A stretch of DNA of 42,129 bases from a virus. Positions 23,310 to 30,739 of the stretch are shown here, in pieces (position 1 is the first letter of the stretch; each line of letters begins with the position of its first letter). The notes under the pieces were generated by a model. The model saw only the letters and a list, made by a program, of their open reading frames with translations, did no database searches and was not told the DNA's origin. The translations under genes and the position numbers were made by a program. Location of the stretch: positions 1 to 42,129 of the IMG/VR virus record IMGVR_UViG_3300025313_000046. One strand, 5' to 3'.

Positions 23310-24313
23310 TATTTCCCCTCGTCTTTCGGAACTGTGATACCCTTCCAAGGTTCCCACTTTCTGATTATGAAATTTGTTTTGAGTATATTTGGGTTTAGGT
23401 TCGTATTACAAACGTCACGAAATAGGCATCCACCAAACATGTGGCAAGCTGTCGGAGCATTACGAGGCCATCGCTCCATCTTTGAATCACACATTTTAAG
23501 ATAGTCAACAACATCAAAGTTTAGATCCTTGATGAATTCCTTAATGTCGGTTGCAGACCTGCGTGTAGGTTGGCGAGCGAAGTCTTCTTTGGGATCTACG
23601 CCTAGTAGGCCCCACCGTCCATTCTTAGGGTTGGGTTGTCTCTTGCTGACGAAGACGCAATCCCACAAAGTTTCTCGAATGTCCATCTGTAGAAGCTCGG
23701 CTGTGACCATATGATAGCCGGTGATTTGATGATTAGGACGAACTTGTTTCACAAAGTTGGTGAGACCCTGTGTAGTAGTCTTTGTCTCTATGATCATAGG
23801 AAGACCAGTGAGACGTGATTTCATAATACGATCGATGCGCCCTACGAACATGACTGGTTTGCCGCCCCATTCCATCAAGAAGATGGCAAAGCCTATCTCC
23901 ACATATGGTTTGCCATCATCAGGGCGAATGATATTTGTAAAGGGTTCATTCTTGTACTTCTCTATGTAGCATTCGACAAGGGCGAGGCCACGATCAATAG
24001 AGCGGTGCTCTTCGGAGGAGCTGCTAATGGGAAGAGAGCCTCCTCTGTCTTTTACTTCCTTTATAAACCCCCCCATTGCAGCCTTTTTAAGCTCATCTAA
24101 GTCTGTTGTGTTTACTTTAGCTCTATAAAGCTCAGCCATAGCTTCGTGCCATGCGGCTCCAAAGTCGAGGGATGACTTGGTCTTTCTAGAATCGTGATGT
24201 TCTCGATAGGAGAGGCGGGCTTTTTCCTTACACATACGAAAGGTCGAAAGAATACTGTAGTCAACATAGAAACAGTCTTCAGTTTCAACTATGGGAGAGA
24301 TCGTAGGAAGCAT
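23309..24313 (-). CDS. Cas4/RecB-like PD-(D/E)XK nuclease with Fe-S cysteines
   Basis: 334 aa. Nuclease core: FGAAWHEAMAELY (helix with His), VGRIDRIM (Asp), MIIETKTTT (E-x-K), QITGYHMVTAELL (QxxxY). Cys28 pairs with three C-terminal cysteines in CHMFGGCLFRDVC, the 4Fe-4S clamp of Cas4/AddB-type nucleases. Likely a 5'-end-resecting exonuclease making single strands for the Sak4-like annealer. No CRISPR array or other cas gene is here, so an adaptation role is not supported. Confidence 0.85.
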   Translation of the reverse strand: MLPTISPIVETEDCFYVDYSILSTFRMCKEKARLSYREHHDSRKTKSSLDFGAAWHEAMAELYRAKVNTTDLDELKKAAMGGFIKEVKDRGGSLPISSSSEEHRSIDRGLALVECYIEKYKNEPFTNIIRPDDGKPYVEIGFAIFLMEWGGKPVMFVGRIDRIMKSRLTGLPMIIETKTTTQGLTNFVKQVRPNHQITGYHMVTAELLQMDIRETLWDCVFVSKRQPNPKNGRWGLLGVDPKEDFARQPTRRSATDIKEFIKDLNFDVVDYLKMCDSKMERWPRNAPTACHMFGGCLFRDVCNTNLNPNILKTNFIIRKWEPWKGITVPKDEGK

Positions 24314-24528
24314 CAGTTGTGAGAAAATCCGAAAGCAAGGTTATGCTGAACACAACCGTGAAGTTCGCCTTTGTCAATATGATGATGTAATAGAAATTCT
24401 ACCACAGTCATACGAACGGGCACAGAAGCCCACTCGCAGGTAGAATGACAGAGAAACTCCGTCACAAAATATGTGACCGTCGCATTTTCTTGTAGAGCCT
24501 TAAACAAGACCTTCTGTTCCGTCGCCAT
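24313..24528 (-). CDS. Small His/Cys-rich hypothetical protein
   Basis: 71 aa from ATG 24528, with AAGGA five bases upstream. Contains CHSTCE, HHHID and HGCVQHN, so metal binding is possible. An amphipathic helix starts it. Overlaps the gene above by 29 bases and shares its last base with the start of the nuclease gene. No family recognised. Confidence 0.6.
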   Translation of the reverse strand: MATEQKVLFKALQENATVTYFVTEFLCHSTCEWASVPVRMTVVEFLLHHHIDKGELHGCVQHNLAFGFSHN

Positions 24529-24709
24529 CGTCGTCCTTGAGGATGTCTCCAAGAATCTCGCTCATGTCTTCGAGAGCTGGGCTGTCCTTCTTCTTAGCGA
24601 CGGGGGCTCTACGAATCATAGCACTTTCGCGTGCCTGCGCCCGCCGAGATCGAAGCTCTGCAATCTCAATGAGAATCTCTTCGTTAGACATCTCTGCTAG
24701 CGGCTTCAA
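24500..24709 (-). CDS. Small protein with acidic C-terminus
   Basis: 69 aa. TTG at 24709 overlaps the upstream TGA (TTGA) and has AAGGAG eight bases upstream; ATG 24691 lacks a good site. Basic helical N-terminal half (NEEILIEIAELRSRR), Lys-rich middle, then a strongly acidic end (EDMSEILGDILKDDDGDG). Acidic tails like this recruit partners in SSB-type proteins; here that is only a suggestion. Confidence 0.65.
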   Translation of the reverse strand: MKPLAEMSNEEILIEIAELRSRRAQARESAMIRRAPVAKKKDSPALEDMSEILGDILKDDDGDGTEGLV

Positions 24710-24891
24710 CGACGTGACTCCTTTAAAAGATGTAGAAATTCTTTTTGATGCCGATCAGCGAATTCGACTAGAGCTTGCCTAATGACATCACGCTTACGAA
24801 TACCACGAAGGCGAGCTATGATGTCTAAAACTTTGTTAGCTTCTATTGGCAAGTCCCTAATCTCCACATTCAGGTTAAATGTCTCTGTCAT
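24706..24891 (-). CDS. Ribbon-helix-helix DNA-binding regulator
   Basis: 61 aa. FNLNVEIRDLPIE (ribbon strand), EANKVLDIIARLRG (helix 1) and RKRDVIRQALVEFADRH (helix 2) give the Arc/MetJ-type fold. First gene of the replication operon. The promoter's expected transcription start is about four bases before this ATG and there is no Shine-Dalgarno, so the mRNA looks nearly leaderless. It may repress its own promoter through the inverted repeat at 24913-24927. Confidence 0.75.
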   Translation of the reverse strand: MTETFNLNVEIRDLPIEANKVLDIIARLRGIRKRDVIRQALVEFADRHQKEFLHLLKESRR

Positions 24892-24901
24892 TGTTGAAGC
24901 T

Positions 24902-24930
24902 AGTGTAACATAACATTAGTGGAATGTCAA
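24902..24930 (-). promoter_or_regulatory. Sigma-70-type promoter of the replication operon
   Basis: Minus strand: TTGACA (24930-24925), exactly 17 bases, TACACT (24907-24902). Perfect -35. The same TTGACA...TACACT pair occurs at 32784-32813. Expected start near 24895. Confidence 0.75.
24913..24927. promoter_or_regulatory. Candidate operator inside the promoter spacer
   Basis: ACATT-AGTGG-AATGT, a perfect 5-bp inverted repeat with 5-base centre between -35 and -10. Position suits autorepression by the adjacent ribbon-helix-helix protein; no binding evidence. Confidence 0.35.
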
Positions 24931-24990
24931 GGTTTATGTTGGTTGGTGAGTGTCAGGGTTTTGAGTGTGTTGTGTCTTCAAGGGGATGTG

Positions 24991-25314
24991 TCACCCCTTC
25001 TCCCCGCCCAGCCGCCTGAGCATCTCCGCACGGATAGAACGAGCCCTCCGACGGAAAGCCTCCGTCCATGCGTCGTGATGGTTAACGGCCTTCGGCCACA
25101 TCGTTGGATCGCACCCAGACGCCAGCCGAGCCAGTTCTTCCACACTCGGCACCTGCGCCCGGGCGAACGCGAGGGCGACGCGGGCGAGATCCTCAGCATC
25201 CGATCGCGTAATCAGGATGCTCGGGCGCCCCGGAGCCTCGCGCACGGAGAGCAGCGCCGTCGCCAGCGCCGCCCGCGCCCGCATTCCCTCAGGCGTCAGA
25301 TCCACTTTATTCAT
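24991..25314 (-). CDS. GC-rich helical hypothetical protein
   Basis: 107 aa from ATG 25314, with GAGG seven bases upstream, inside the end of the preceding gene. Ala/Arg/Leu-rich and all-helical, basic, with one Cys. Much more GC-rich than both neighbours, suggesting recent arrival. Last gene of this run; its TGA lies in the loop of an AAGGGG/CCCCTT hairpin (24980-24999) that lacks a U-run. No family recognised. Confidence 0.65.
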   Translation of the reverse strand: MNKVDLTPEGMRARAALATALLSVREAPGRPSILITRSDAEDLARVALAFARAQVPSVEELARLASGCDPTMWPKAVNHHDAWTEAFRRRARSIRAEMLRRLGGEKG

Positions 25315-25501
25315 CAGGAAACCTCGCGTATTTTGGACAGTCGGGGGTATGTTGAGGATGTCCATATCTTCCTAAGACCATTTCACCACACTCAGGACAG
25401 TGATACATGCCAACTTCAAGAGCACGAGGATCGTGTGGACATGGTACACATCCACAAACCTCTGGTTTGCTGTTCACTCGCTGAACACTCTTTTCCTTCA
25501 C
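25307..25501 (-). CDS. Small zinc-finger protein
   Basis: 64 aa. GTG at 25501 overlaps the upstream TGA (GTGA); this is preferred to the ATG at 25549, which would overlap more and has no spaced Shine-Dalgarno. CGCVPC and HCPECG...CPKY give about six Cys plus His, room for one or two zinc sites. Copy 4 of the dispersed palindrome lies in its first codons (VQRVN). Confidence 0.65.
   Translation of the reverse strand: MKEKSVQRVNSKPEVCGCVPCPHDPRALEVGMYHCPECGEMVLGRYGHPQHTPDCPKYARFPDE
25472..25486 (+). repeat. Dispersed 15-bp palindrome, copy 4
   Basis: GTTCACTCGCTGAAC, with outer bases extending arms to TGTTCA/TGAACA. In the coding start of the zinc-finger gene 25307-25501. Confidence 0.8.
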
Positions 25502-25770
25502 TTTGTGACCTGTCGCCAAAGTTCGTAGTCTTTTATGACCTTGGAGCATCCTCTAGAAGGCCATCGTAAGCTAGTACGCCAGATTCTATTACTAAAACCT
25601 CGCTGGGCTTTTACAAGATAGCGCATTTCTCGCAAGCGAGCAAGTATTCTCGCAATTGTGGCATTGGACAGCTTTGTAACTTGGGATAGCTCCCACATAG
25701 CAAAGGGGCCACCACGTCGAATGTGAATAGCTATGATGACGCTTTTATAGCCGTGTTCTGGTCTGGGCAC
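25498..25770 (-). CDS. Winged-helix DNA-binding protein
   Basis: 90 aa; GTG at 25770 shares a base with the upstream TAG (TAGTG). GPFAMWELSQVTKLSNATIARILARLREMRYLVKA is a helix-turn-helix plus wing as in MarR/replication-initiator-type winged helices. The C-terminus is basic. Probable transcription regulator of early genes; target unknown. Confidence 0.65.
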   Translation of the reverse strand: MPRPEHGYKSVIIAIHIRRGGPFAMWELSQVTKLSNATIARILARLREMRYLVKAQRGFSNRIWRTSLRWPSRGCSKVIKDYELWRQVTK

Positions 25771-25925
25771 TAGAATCGATAGATATTGTCTTCGTTAGCG
25801 CCTGTGTCTTTGTTAGCGCCTTTGTATCCTAGAAATTTGTCTATTGCATCGAACGAGATGCTAAGCACAAAGAGAAGGAGGAATCCGCCTAGTCCGAGAA
25901 GTGCGAGTACGATAAAGAATGTCAT
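25770..25925 (-). CDS. 51-residue membrane protein
   Basis: AAAGGA eight bases before ATG 25925; ATGA overlap with the gene above and TAGTG overlap with the one below. Residues 2-24 form one strong membrane helix; the tail carries a short duplicated unit (GANKDT/GANEDN, also visible in DNA as GGCGCTAAC twice). Small early membrane proteins often act in superinfection exclusion or host takeover; function here unknown. Confidence 0.65.
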   Translation of the reverse strand: MTFFIVLALLGLGGFLLLFVLSISFDAIDKFLGYKGANKDTGANEDNIYRF

Positions 25926-26119
25926 GAGAGTTTTCCTTTTTTGAGTCTATTGATCGACCTACGAAACCATGTACGAAAGTTGTCGTGAACGACACATGAG
26001 ATGCATGAGCCGGCTTCCTCTGGTGGAAGCCCTCCACACTTACACCCACTAGTCTTAAGACCCTTTAGCAGAACTAATCCATGTTTCTCGAATGAGTCGA
26101 GATCGAATTGCTTTCTCAT
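25922..26119 (-). CDS. Small Cys-rich basic protein
   Basis: 65 aa, ATGA overlap upstream. CKCGG then CISC within 20 residues makes a compact four-Cys zinc knuckle, followed by a basic helix (RTWFRRSINRLKKGK) suited to nucleic-acid contact. No named family. Confidence 0.65.
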   Translation of the reverse strand: MRKQFDLDSFEKHGLVLLKGLKTSGCKCGGLPPEEAGSCISCVVHDNFRTWFRRSINRLKKGKLS

Positions 26120-26289
26120 TTTCTCTTTAGCCTCCCCCTCCAGTGCTCACCAGTCTTAGAAAACGTTTGTTGACTAACGATAAGCGTGTATCTCTCTTCG
26201 AGAAATCTTTCGATGTCTCGAATCATGGTAGACTTTCCAACTCTACCAGGACCGTAAACACTCAAACTAACTGTAATCACTCTATCCAT
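26116..26289 (-). CDS. 57-residue protein with an intact P-loop
   Basis: ATG 26289 lies inside the end of the preceding gene; the stop overlaps the next ATG (ATGA). ITVSLSVYGPGRVGKSTMIRD: a hydrophobic strand followed by Walker A GPGRVGKST (residues 13-21) and a helix, then one more strand (TLIVSQQTF) and a basic tail. This is only the first third of a P-loop NTPase fold, with no Walker B. Either a mini-protein that binds nucleotide or a shortened relic kept in frame. Confidence 0.62.
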   Translation of the reverse strand: MDRVITVSLSVYGPGRVGKSTMIRDIERFLEERYTLIVSQQTFSKTGEHWRGRLKRK

Positions 26290-26728
26290 CGTCTTTTTTC
26301 AAATCACTCCAACTAGTCTCATTGAGAAACTCCAAAAGGACCTTGCCTGACGTTATCCTAGCACCCAACATGTATGTCAAAATAAATTCGGCCCACTCGG
26401 TGGGCGCCATGACTAGCGTACCAAGGTTGAAACCATTGACCTCGATACGCCCCACTAAATACCCAAGAGAAGTCTTGAGTATAATAGTGAAATGGATAAA
26501 GAGTGGGGAGTTTTGAGGCTCCCCACTCTCCACAGAAGGGATTTCATCGACCCTTTCGGTGCGTTCCACGGCCGTCGGTGACGTCGACTCCAGAAAAGGT
26601 AGGTGGTCATCGTCATGACTACCATCCTTTGCCTGTGACTTCAGCTGTGCCTCTTGCGTGTTCGACCTAGGATCGTTCACACAATTGACCTCAGCTTCCA
26701 CTTTGCCGCGTCTATCCTCCTGTAACAT
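26282..26728 (-). CDS. Hypothetical protein, disordered head and folded tail
   Basis: 148 aa; ATG 26728 directly follows the upstream TAG. Residues 1-70 are polar and acidic, probably disordered; 75-140 form a folded alpha/beta part (FIHFTIILKTSLGYLVGRIEVNG, MAPTEWAEFILTYMLGARI). No family recognised. Overlaps the P-loop gene by eight bases. Confidence 0.65.
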   Translation of the reverse strand: MLQEDRRGKVEAEVNCVNDPRSNTQEAQLKSQAKDGSHDDDHLPFLESTSPTAVERTERVDEIPSVESGEPQNSPLFIHFTIILKTSLGYLVGRIEVNGFNLGTLVMAPTEWAEFILTYMLGARITSGKVLLEFLNETSWSDLKKDDG

Positions 26729-26974
26729 CTATCCGAGAAGGTCTCCCTCCCCCGCCTCTGCGACGGTGGGGTTGGCTTCTTCCTCTTCCTCTTCCTCTTT
26801 CTCGCTGTCCTCGACTCCCGGCATCTCGCCCGCCGAATCCACCAAGAACTCGTCGCAGGCCCCACAGATGTCGTCCGGCTCGATGTTGCTCTGATCGACT
26901 TCGACGGCACCTTCCTTGAGAGCCTCGGTCAGACATACATCGTGAAACAGGTCTCCGCCCACGCGGTAAAACAT
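26729..26974 (-). CDS. Small acidic Cys protein
   Basis: 81 aa with AGGAGG five bases before ATG 26974. DVCLTEA and DICGACDEF suggest a metal or disulfide site; the C-terminal half is extremely acidic (seven Glu in a row within SEKEEEEEEEAN). GC-rich. Acidic small phage proteins can be DNA mimics; nothing here proves it. Confidence 0.6.
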   Translation of the reverse strand: MFYRVGGDLFHDVCLTEALKEGAVEVDQSNIEPDDICGACDEFLVDSAGEMPGVEDSEKEEEEEEEANPTVAEAGEGDLLG

Positions 26975-26975
26975 C

Positions 26976-27056
26976 TTAACCTCCTAGTAGGATGATGTTC
27001 GCTGCTAGGACACTGAACATGATCAGATATGCTATCGCTCTAATAACCTCCTTCAC
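26976..27056 (-). CDS. Possible 26-residue membrane peptide
   Basis: Fills the only gap (27057 to 26975) in this run. From GTG 27056: VKEVIRA then a hydrophobic helix ending LLGG. No Shine-Dalgarno before the GTG; a perfect AAGGAGGT lies just inside it, without a normal start at proper distance, so the true start may be non-standard or the frame chance. Confidence 0.25.
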   Translation of the reverse strand: MKEVIRAIAYLIMFSVLAANIILLGG

Positions 27057-27063
27057 GATAGAA

Positions 27064-27336
27064 TTAACTTCCGAGCTGTCGAGCCAACGCATCTCTTAGT
27101 TCCTCCATAGTATTTTGGAATACTGCCAGCATGGTACTAGAAGCTAAAGGCCATCGATGACCTTCATTATAGAGCTCTGCGAGTTTTGACCAAACTAGGT
27201 CACGAAATCTATCCTCATTCTCATATGATTGTATGGCTAACTGAGCGTCTAGCTCAGTGTCGTGATGAGAACGAATGACAGTGTCTTCACGAACAGCGAA
27301 GAGGCGAGAAACCCCCGGAGTTATCGTGAAGGTCAT
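27064..27336 (-). CDS. Hypothetical helical protein
   Basis: 90 aa from ATG 27336 (ATGA overlap; a GTG three codons upstream is less likely). A beta N-terminus (TFTITPGVSRLFAV) precedes helices (RFRDLVWSKLAELY, MLAVFQNTMEELRDALARQL). No motif recognised. Confidence 0.6.
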   Translation of the reverse strand: MTFTITPGVSRLFAVREDTVIRSHHDTELDAQLAIQSYENEDRFRDLVWSKLAELYNEGHRWPLASSTMLAVFQNTMEELRDALARQLGS

Positions 27337-27530
27337 GCTAGCCACCCGTGACAGATAAGAGGAGCTATCTCTCCTATTTCGACAATATAGAAATGTTCTT
27401 GTGTTCCTAGCATACGAACCAGAAGGTAGTCGGCATGAAACACCTTTGGAAAATCGATCTCCTCTATTTCACTTGGATAAGCATAGCGATGCAAGTCTAA
27501 GACTCTGGAGTTTAGATCCTCAATTATCAT
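27333..27530 (-). CDS. Hypothetical small protein
   Basis: 65 aa, ATGA overlaps at both ends. Acidic, mixed alpha/beta (ADYLLVRMLGTQEHFYIVEIGEIAPLI). No family recognised; conserved coupling suggests a small early protein. Confidence 0.6.
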   Translation of the reverse strand: MIIEDLNSRVLDLHRYAYPSEIEEIDFPKVFHADYLLVRMLGTQEHFYIVEIGEIAPLICHGWLA

Positions 27531-27907
27531 CGTAGTCTCCCTATTTCGTCTTGTAACGCCTTAGCTCTCTCGTAGATATCTATTGCTTGCTGATACCACT
27601 TTGATGATTCGGGCCAGTGCTTCTTGATACGACCTATGACCGGCCCCACCGCGATCTTTATTTTCTGTAGGTCGGCGACGACTTTCCTCGCGGCCTCGTT
27701 GGTCGCGAGACTATCGATCGCCTTCTGATGAATCCCAACGATTTGGCAAATAGAATCCTCGTCTCTTACTAGAAGGGTGTAGGTTACATTGGGGGCAAGA
27801 TTACCTCTATCCAGACGTTTGTACTCTCTGATATCCCCCTTATCATCTGTGAGCCAAAGAGTAGTGGGGTCTACGACTCGTTGAAATTTGATGGTTGTGT
27901 GCCTCAC
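27527..27907 (-). CDS. Hypothetical protein, OB-like strand region plus helices
   Basis: 126 aa; GTG at 27907 overlaps the upstream TGA (GTGA). Residues 1-60 alternate strands (TIKFQRVVDPTTLWLTDDKG, VTYTLLVRDED); 62-126 are helical with WPESSKWYQQAIDIYERA. No catalytic motif. Early-region protein of unknown role. Confidence 0.62.
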   Translation of the reverse strand: MRHTTIKFQRVVDPTTLWLTDDKGDIREYKRLDRGNLAPNVTYTLLVRDEDSICQIVGIHQKAIDSLATNEAARKVVADLQKIKIAVGPVIGRIKKHWPESSKWYQQAIDIYERAKALQDEIGRLR

Positions 27908-28146
27908 AGGTATTCTCCTAGAGCTTTGTTCTCTTCTGTCCAGCCATCTCCAGGTCTTGCTGTGATGAATTCAAAACCGTGAACAGGACAAGCATCAGTT
28001 TTCAAACCTTCTCCATTATTGATTCTATCGATCCATGTCTCCTCGGTGTTCTTCTCGACGTAGACGACTTCGATCATGAGGCCGGAGGGTCCATGAAACT
28101 TACGATCGTAGCAGTAGATGGTGATAGGGACCAGATCGTCATTCAT
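27904..28146 (-). CDS. Hypothetical small protein
   Basis: 80 aa, ATGA overlap with the gene above. Beta-rich start (LVPITIYCYDRKF), then KTDACPVHGFEF with Cys/His. No family recognised. Confidence 0.6.
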   Translation of the reverse strand: MNDDLVPITIYCYDRKFHGPSGLMIEVVYVEKNTEETWIDRINNGEGLKTDACPVHGFEFITARPGDGWTEENKALGEYL

Positions 28147-28517
28147 ACTTCACCTTGATAACTACTAATGAGTTGAATGACACGATCGACTTCGGCGAGC
28201 TCCGCTTCTGTCAGAGGATCTTCTTCTAGAGCTTGTTGAAGCCATGACGGCGCCCCACCGTTAACAGGGCTGTGATTATTCAAAAGTTCTCGTTCCGTCT
28301 CAGTCCACGTAAAGTGACCCAAATAAACTTTGCAATCGAGAATGTGGTCTACTACGACTGCTTCACGAACATAGTTAAACCACTCCGGACCCTCGGTGGG
28401 TTTTCCCTCATCGATAGCATCGAAGGCGACAGAGAGTAGATAGGTACGAGATAGCTCGGTCTCTATCTGAGAGACGAGCTCGTTGTCGCCATCGAGGACC
28501 CGGAAAGTGATTTTCAC
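28143..28517 (-). CDS. Hypothetical acidic protein
   Basis: 124 aa; GTG at 28517 overlaps the upstream TGA. Residues 1-70 are mixed alpha/beta; the C-terminal helix is strongly acidic (EEDPLTEAELAEVDRVIQLI). No family recognised. Confidence 0.6.
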   Translation of the reverse strand: MKITFRVLDGDNELVSQIETELSRTYLLSVAFDAIDEGKPTEGPEWFNYVREAVVVDHILDCKVYLGHFTWTETERELLNNHSPVNGGAPSWLQQALEEDPLTEAELAEVDRVIQLISSYQGEV

Positions 28518-28678
28518 GTCGAGATCCTTATGACTATTCCTTTCTCTAGGCCGACTTCGGGGTAGTTATAGGTGTCAGCGAAGGTGATCTTCTCGACTCC
28601 CGTCCAGTAGCCGAGCATTTCGAGCAGCTCTTTTGTGGAGATTCTGAGCTCAATAATCTTACTTTCTTTGACGTTCAT
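28514..28678 (-). CDS. 54-residue hypothetical protein
   Basis: ATG 28678 overlaps the SNF2 gene's stop (ATGA) and the gene ends in a GTGA overlap, leaving no gap. Strand-helix-strand pattern: KIIELRISTKELLEMLGYWT, then KITFADTYNY and GIVIRIST. No family recognised, but coupling at both ends makes it a convincing gene. Confidence 0.65.
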   Translation of the reverse strand: MNVKESKIIELRISTKELLEMLGYWTGVEKITFADTYNYPEVGLEKGIVIRIST

Positions 28679-30555
28679 TTCCAGTCTCCCTTAACTCTTG
28701 TCTTGTTCAACGCCTTAGAGATGCTCTTTTGCTTCCTGATGATTTTATGGCTCATGAATGCATCCATGCTACCGTCGACAACGAGATGTTGCACCAGAAG
28801 GGAGTACTCTTGACCAATACGGTGACAACGGTCCTCCGCTTGTGTGAGCACAGAGGGTGTCCAGTCCATCTCGGCAAAAATCATGTGATGAGACGCAGTA
28901 AGGGTAATCCCCATTCCTGCCACTTTCATCGTACCTACGAATACTCGACAGTTGTCATCCTTCTGAAACTTCTGTACAGCATCCTCTCGTTCCTGGGGAT
29001 TCTCGTTACCTGTGTCGATGACGGTATAGCCTACCCCACCGTTGAGCTTTGAAAGGATCGTGTTACCACCAGCTACCAGAGCCCTAGCCACGTCTTTGTG
29101 ATGACAGAACACTACCACCTTATCTTTGTTCTCAAGAACATTCTCTAGATGCTCTATGACGGTGGGCACCTTGGCTAGAGCTAGCTGGTGGCGAATACGG
29201 GAAATCTCTTGGAAAAGGTAGGCTCGCCCCACTGTAAGGGCCATGAGAACTTCAGCGAATGACTCATCACTCTCTCCACCGTCTTTAAGGATGTCGAGAG
29301 CTTGAAGAATCTCCGTGTAAGCCCCTTTTCCTTCGGCCCCCGCATACAACACCTGCTCCATCTTGACCAACTCGGCTAGCTTCCCCTCAGCGGGGATCTC
29401 GATAACTTGACGCCGCTTCGCGGGGAGCATGTCGAGTACGTCTTGTTTGAGACGTCGAATCATGAGCTTGGGGACTTCGTCCATTTCGAACGCCCCTCGA
29501 TGAGGCGCCGACCAGTGCCCTTTGCGTCCTTCGTACCACTTAGGGTATGACCACTCTCCACGAAGCTTCGCTTGAAGCTCGTCGAGATTGCGGCCATACT
29601 TCTTATCTTCACCGTAACAATAACGATTCTCATAGTATGGAAAGTTGTCCCATACTTCTGAGTCGAGTCGATTCACAAGTGGGTAAAGTTCAAATGGGAA
29701 ATTAAGGATGGGAGTGCCTGTCGCAAAGACGATTTTCTTGGCGTTAAGCCCGAATGTTGCCTGAGTACGCTGAGCCGATGGTGTCTTGCAATAGTGAGCC
29801 TCGTCGACTATGAGAAGATCCCAGGGTTCGTTTTGCAGAAGAGGTCCCCACTTACGAACCCCCTCGTATGAGGCTATAGTGAAGGTAGAGATGCCAGGAA
29901 TCCAAAGCTGAGTAATACAGAAGACATCGTTTTGATCGATGTCTTCTGGAATACCGACGGCCCACTCTTTAATTTCACGAAGCCAATTGAGACGTAAAGA
30001 GTTGGGACAAACGACGAGAACTCGACCATTCTTCCAAAGGTCCATAAGGTTTGCGAGTAGAATTCCCTCGATGGTCTTGCCAAGGCCCATCTCATCGCCC
30101 AAGAGGACGTTATCCATCCCATACATCTCGTAGACAGCTCCCTCTTGGAATTCAAGAACATGAGCCTTGTGCTCGGAGCAAGATCCTATCTCAAGAAATG
30201 TGGGGCACTGAGTTGCGAGTACCTTACCCTCGGGGAGAGGTATAGTCCCCACCGGAGGTTTGACAGAACGCTGTACTTTCTGATAGGTGGGAGTCGGTGG
30301 AGGTGGAGGTGGTTCTACAGCTTTCTTTTTCGGTGGAGGTATGAAGGTTCGGGTAGTCTGATAGATTTCGTGACATGGATACCAGGGTTCGTCAGGGCCT
30401 TCTCGAGTCTCTATGAGAACATGACTTGAAGAGCCGAGATACTCGCGGGCTTTTACCAAAGCGGCATCGTTGTCAATACACTGAAAAGAGATGAGCACAT
30501 GGGGCTCGTGAGAGTCACCGGGGTGAAGTAGACAGACGACGCGATAAGAGTTCAC
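28675..30555 (-). CDS. SNF2-family DNA helicase/translocase
   Basis: 626 aa from GTG 30555 (GTGA overlap, AGGA five bases upstream). Motif I GDEMGLGKT near residue 153, Ia VLVVCPNSL, II DEAH, III ATGTP, IV VVFCHHKDVA, V FVGTMKVAGMGITLTAS, VI QAEDRCHRIGQ: all SWI2/SNF2 signatures intact. The first 70 residues are an uncharacterised domain, followed by a Pro-rich linker with six prolines in a row. Phage SNF2 proteins (HepA/SMARCAL1-like) probably move along double-stranded DNA to remodel forks or displace proteins. No nuclease domain is attached. Confidence 0.9.
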   Translation of the reverse strand: MNSYRVVCLLHPGDSHEPHVLISFQCIDNDAALVKAREYLGSSSHVLIETREGPDEPWYPCHEIYQTTRTFIPPPKKKAVEPPPPPPTPTYQKVQRSVKPPVGTIPLPEGKVLATQCPTFLEIGSCSEHKAHVLEFQEGAVYEMYGMDNVLLGDEMGLGKTIEGILLANLMDLWKNGRVLVVCPNSLRLNWLREIKEWAVGIPEDIDQNDVFCITQLWIPGISTFTIASYEGVRKWGPLLQNEPWDLLIVDEAHYCKTPSAQRTQATFGLNAKKIVFATGTPILNFPFELYPLVNRLDSEVWDNFPYYENRYCYGEDKKYGRNLDELQAKLRGEWSYPKWYEGRKGHWSAPHRGAFEMDEVPKLMIRRLKQDVLDMLPAKRRQVIEIPAEGKLAELVKMEQVLYAGAEGKGAYTEILQALDILKDGGESDESFAEVLMALTVGRAYLFQEISRIRHQLALAKVPTVIEHLENVLENKDKVVVFCHHKDVARALVAGGNTILSKLNGGVGYTVIDTGNENPQEREDAVQKFQKDDNCRVFVGTMKVAGMGITLTASHHMIFAEMDWTPSVLTQAEDRCHRIGQEYSLLVQHLVVDGSMDAFMSHKIIRKQKSISKALNKTRVKGDWK

Positions 30556-30737
30556 TCTAGTCCTGCGCACGTACGACAGATTCGGTCGCCATCTGACATG
30601 ACAAAGTCTCTCTCAGAGGCATCTATCCAACGTCCCTGAGAACTGAAACCATCCCATCCACAATACTCACAGAAGAGACAGGAACAGGGTTCGCTGTCGC
30701 AGTAGTCGCAAGGTGGGCTTTCTTTGGCCATACGCAT
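30552..30737 (-). CDS. Small double zinc-knuckle protein
   Basis: 61 aa with GGAGGG six bases before ATG 30737. CDYCDSEPCSCLFCEYC (six Cys in 17 residues) and CRTC near the end give eight cysteines, enough for two zinc sites. Coupled to the SNF2 gene by GTGA, so it may assist it. No named family. Confidence 0.68.
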   Translation of the reverse strand: MRMAKESPPCDYCDSEPCSCLFCEYCGWDGFSSQGRWIDASERDFVMSDGDRICRTCAGLE

Positions 30738-30739
30738 GA

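Noticed and set aside
23309-24313. Cas4 as part of a CRISPR system
   Set aside because: No cas1, cas2, effector or repeat-spacer array; context is a phage recombination cassette.
24980-24999. Terminator hairpin AAGGGG/CCCCTT at the end of the 24991 gene
   Set aside because: Only six pairs and no U-run; noted under the gene only.
24919-25569. Open frame of 216 codons on the plus strand
   Set aside because: It lies antisense to three coupled minus-strand genes with Shine-Dalgarno sites and zinc motifs; its sequence is Arg/Pro/His-rich shadow-like text.
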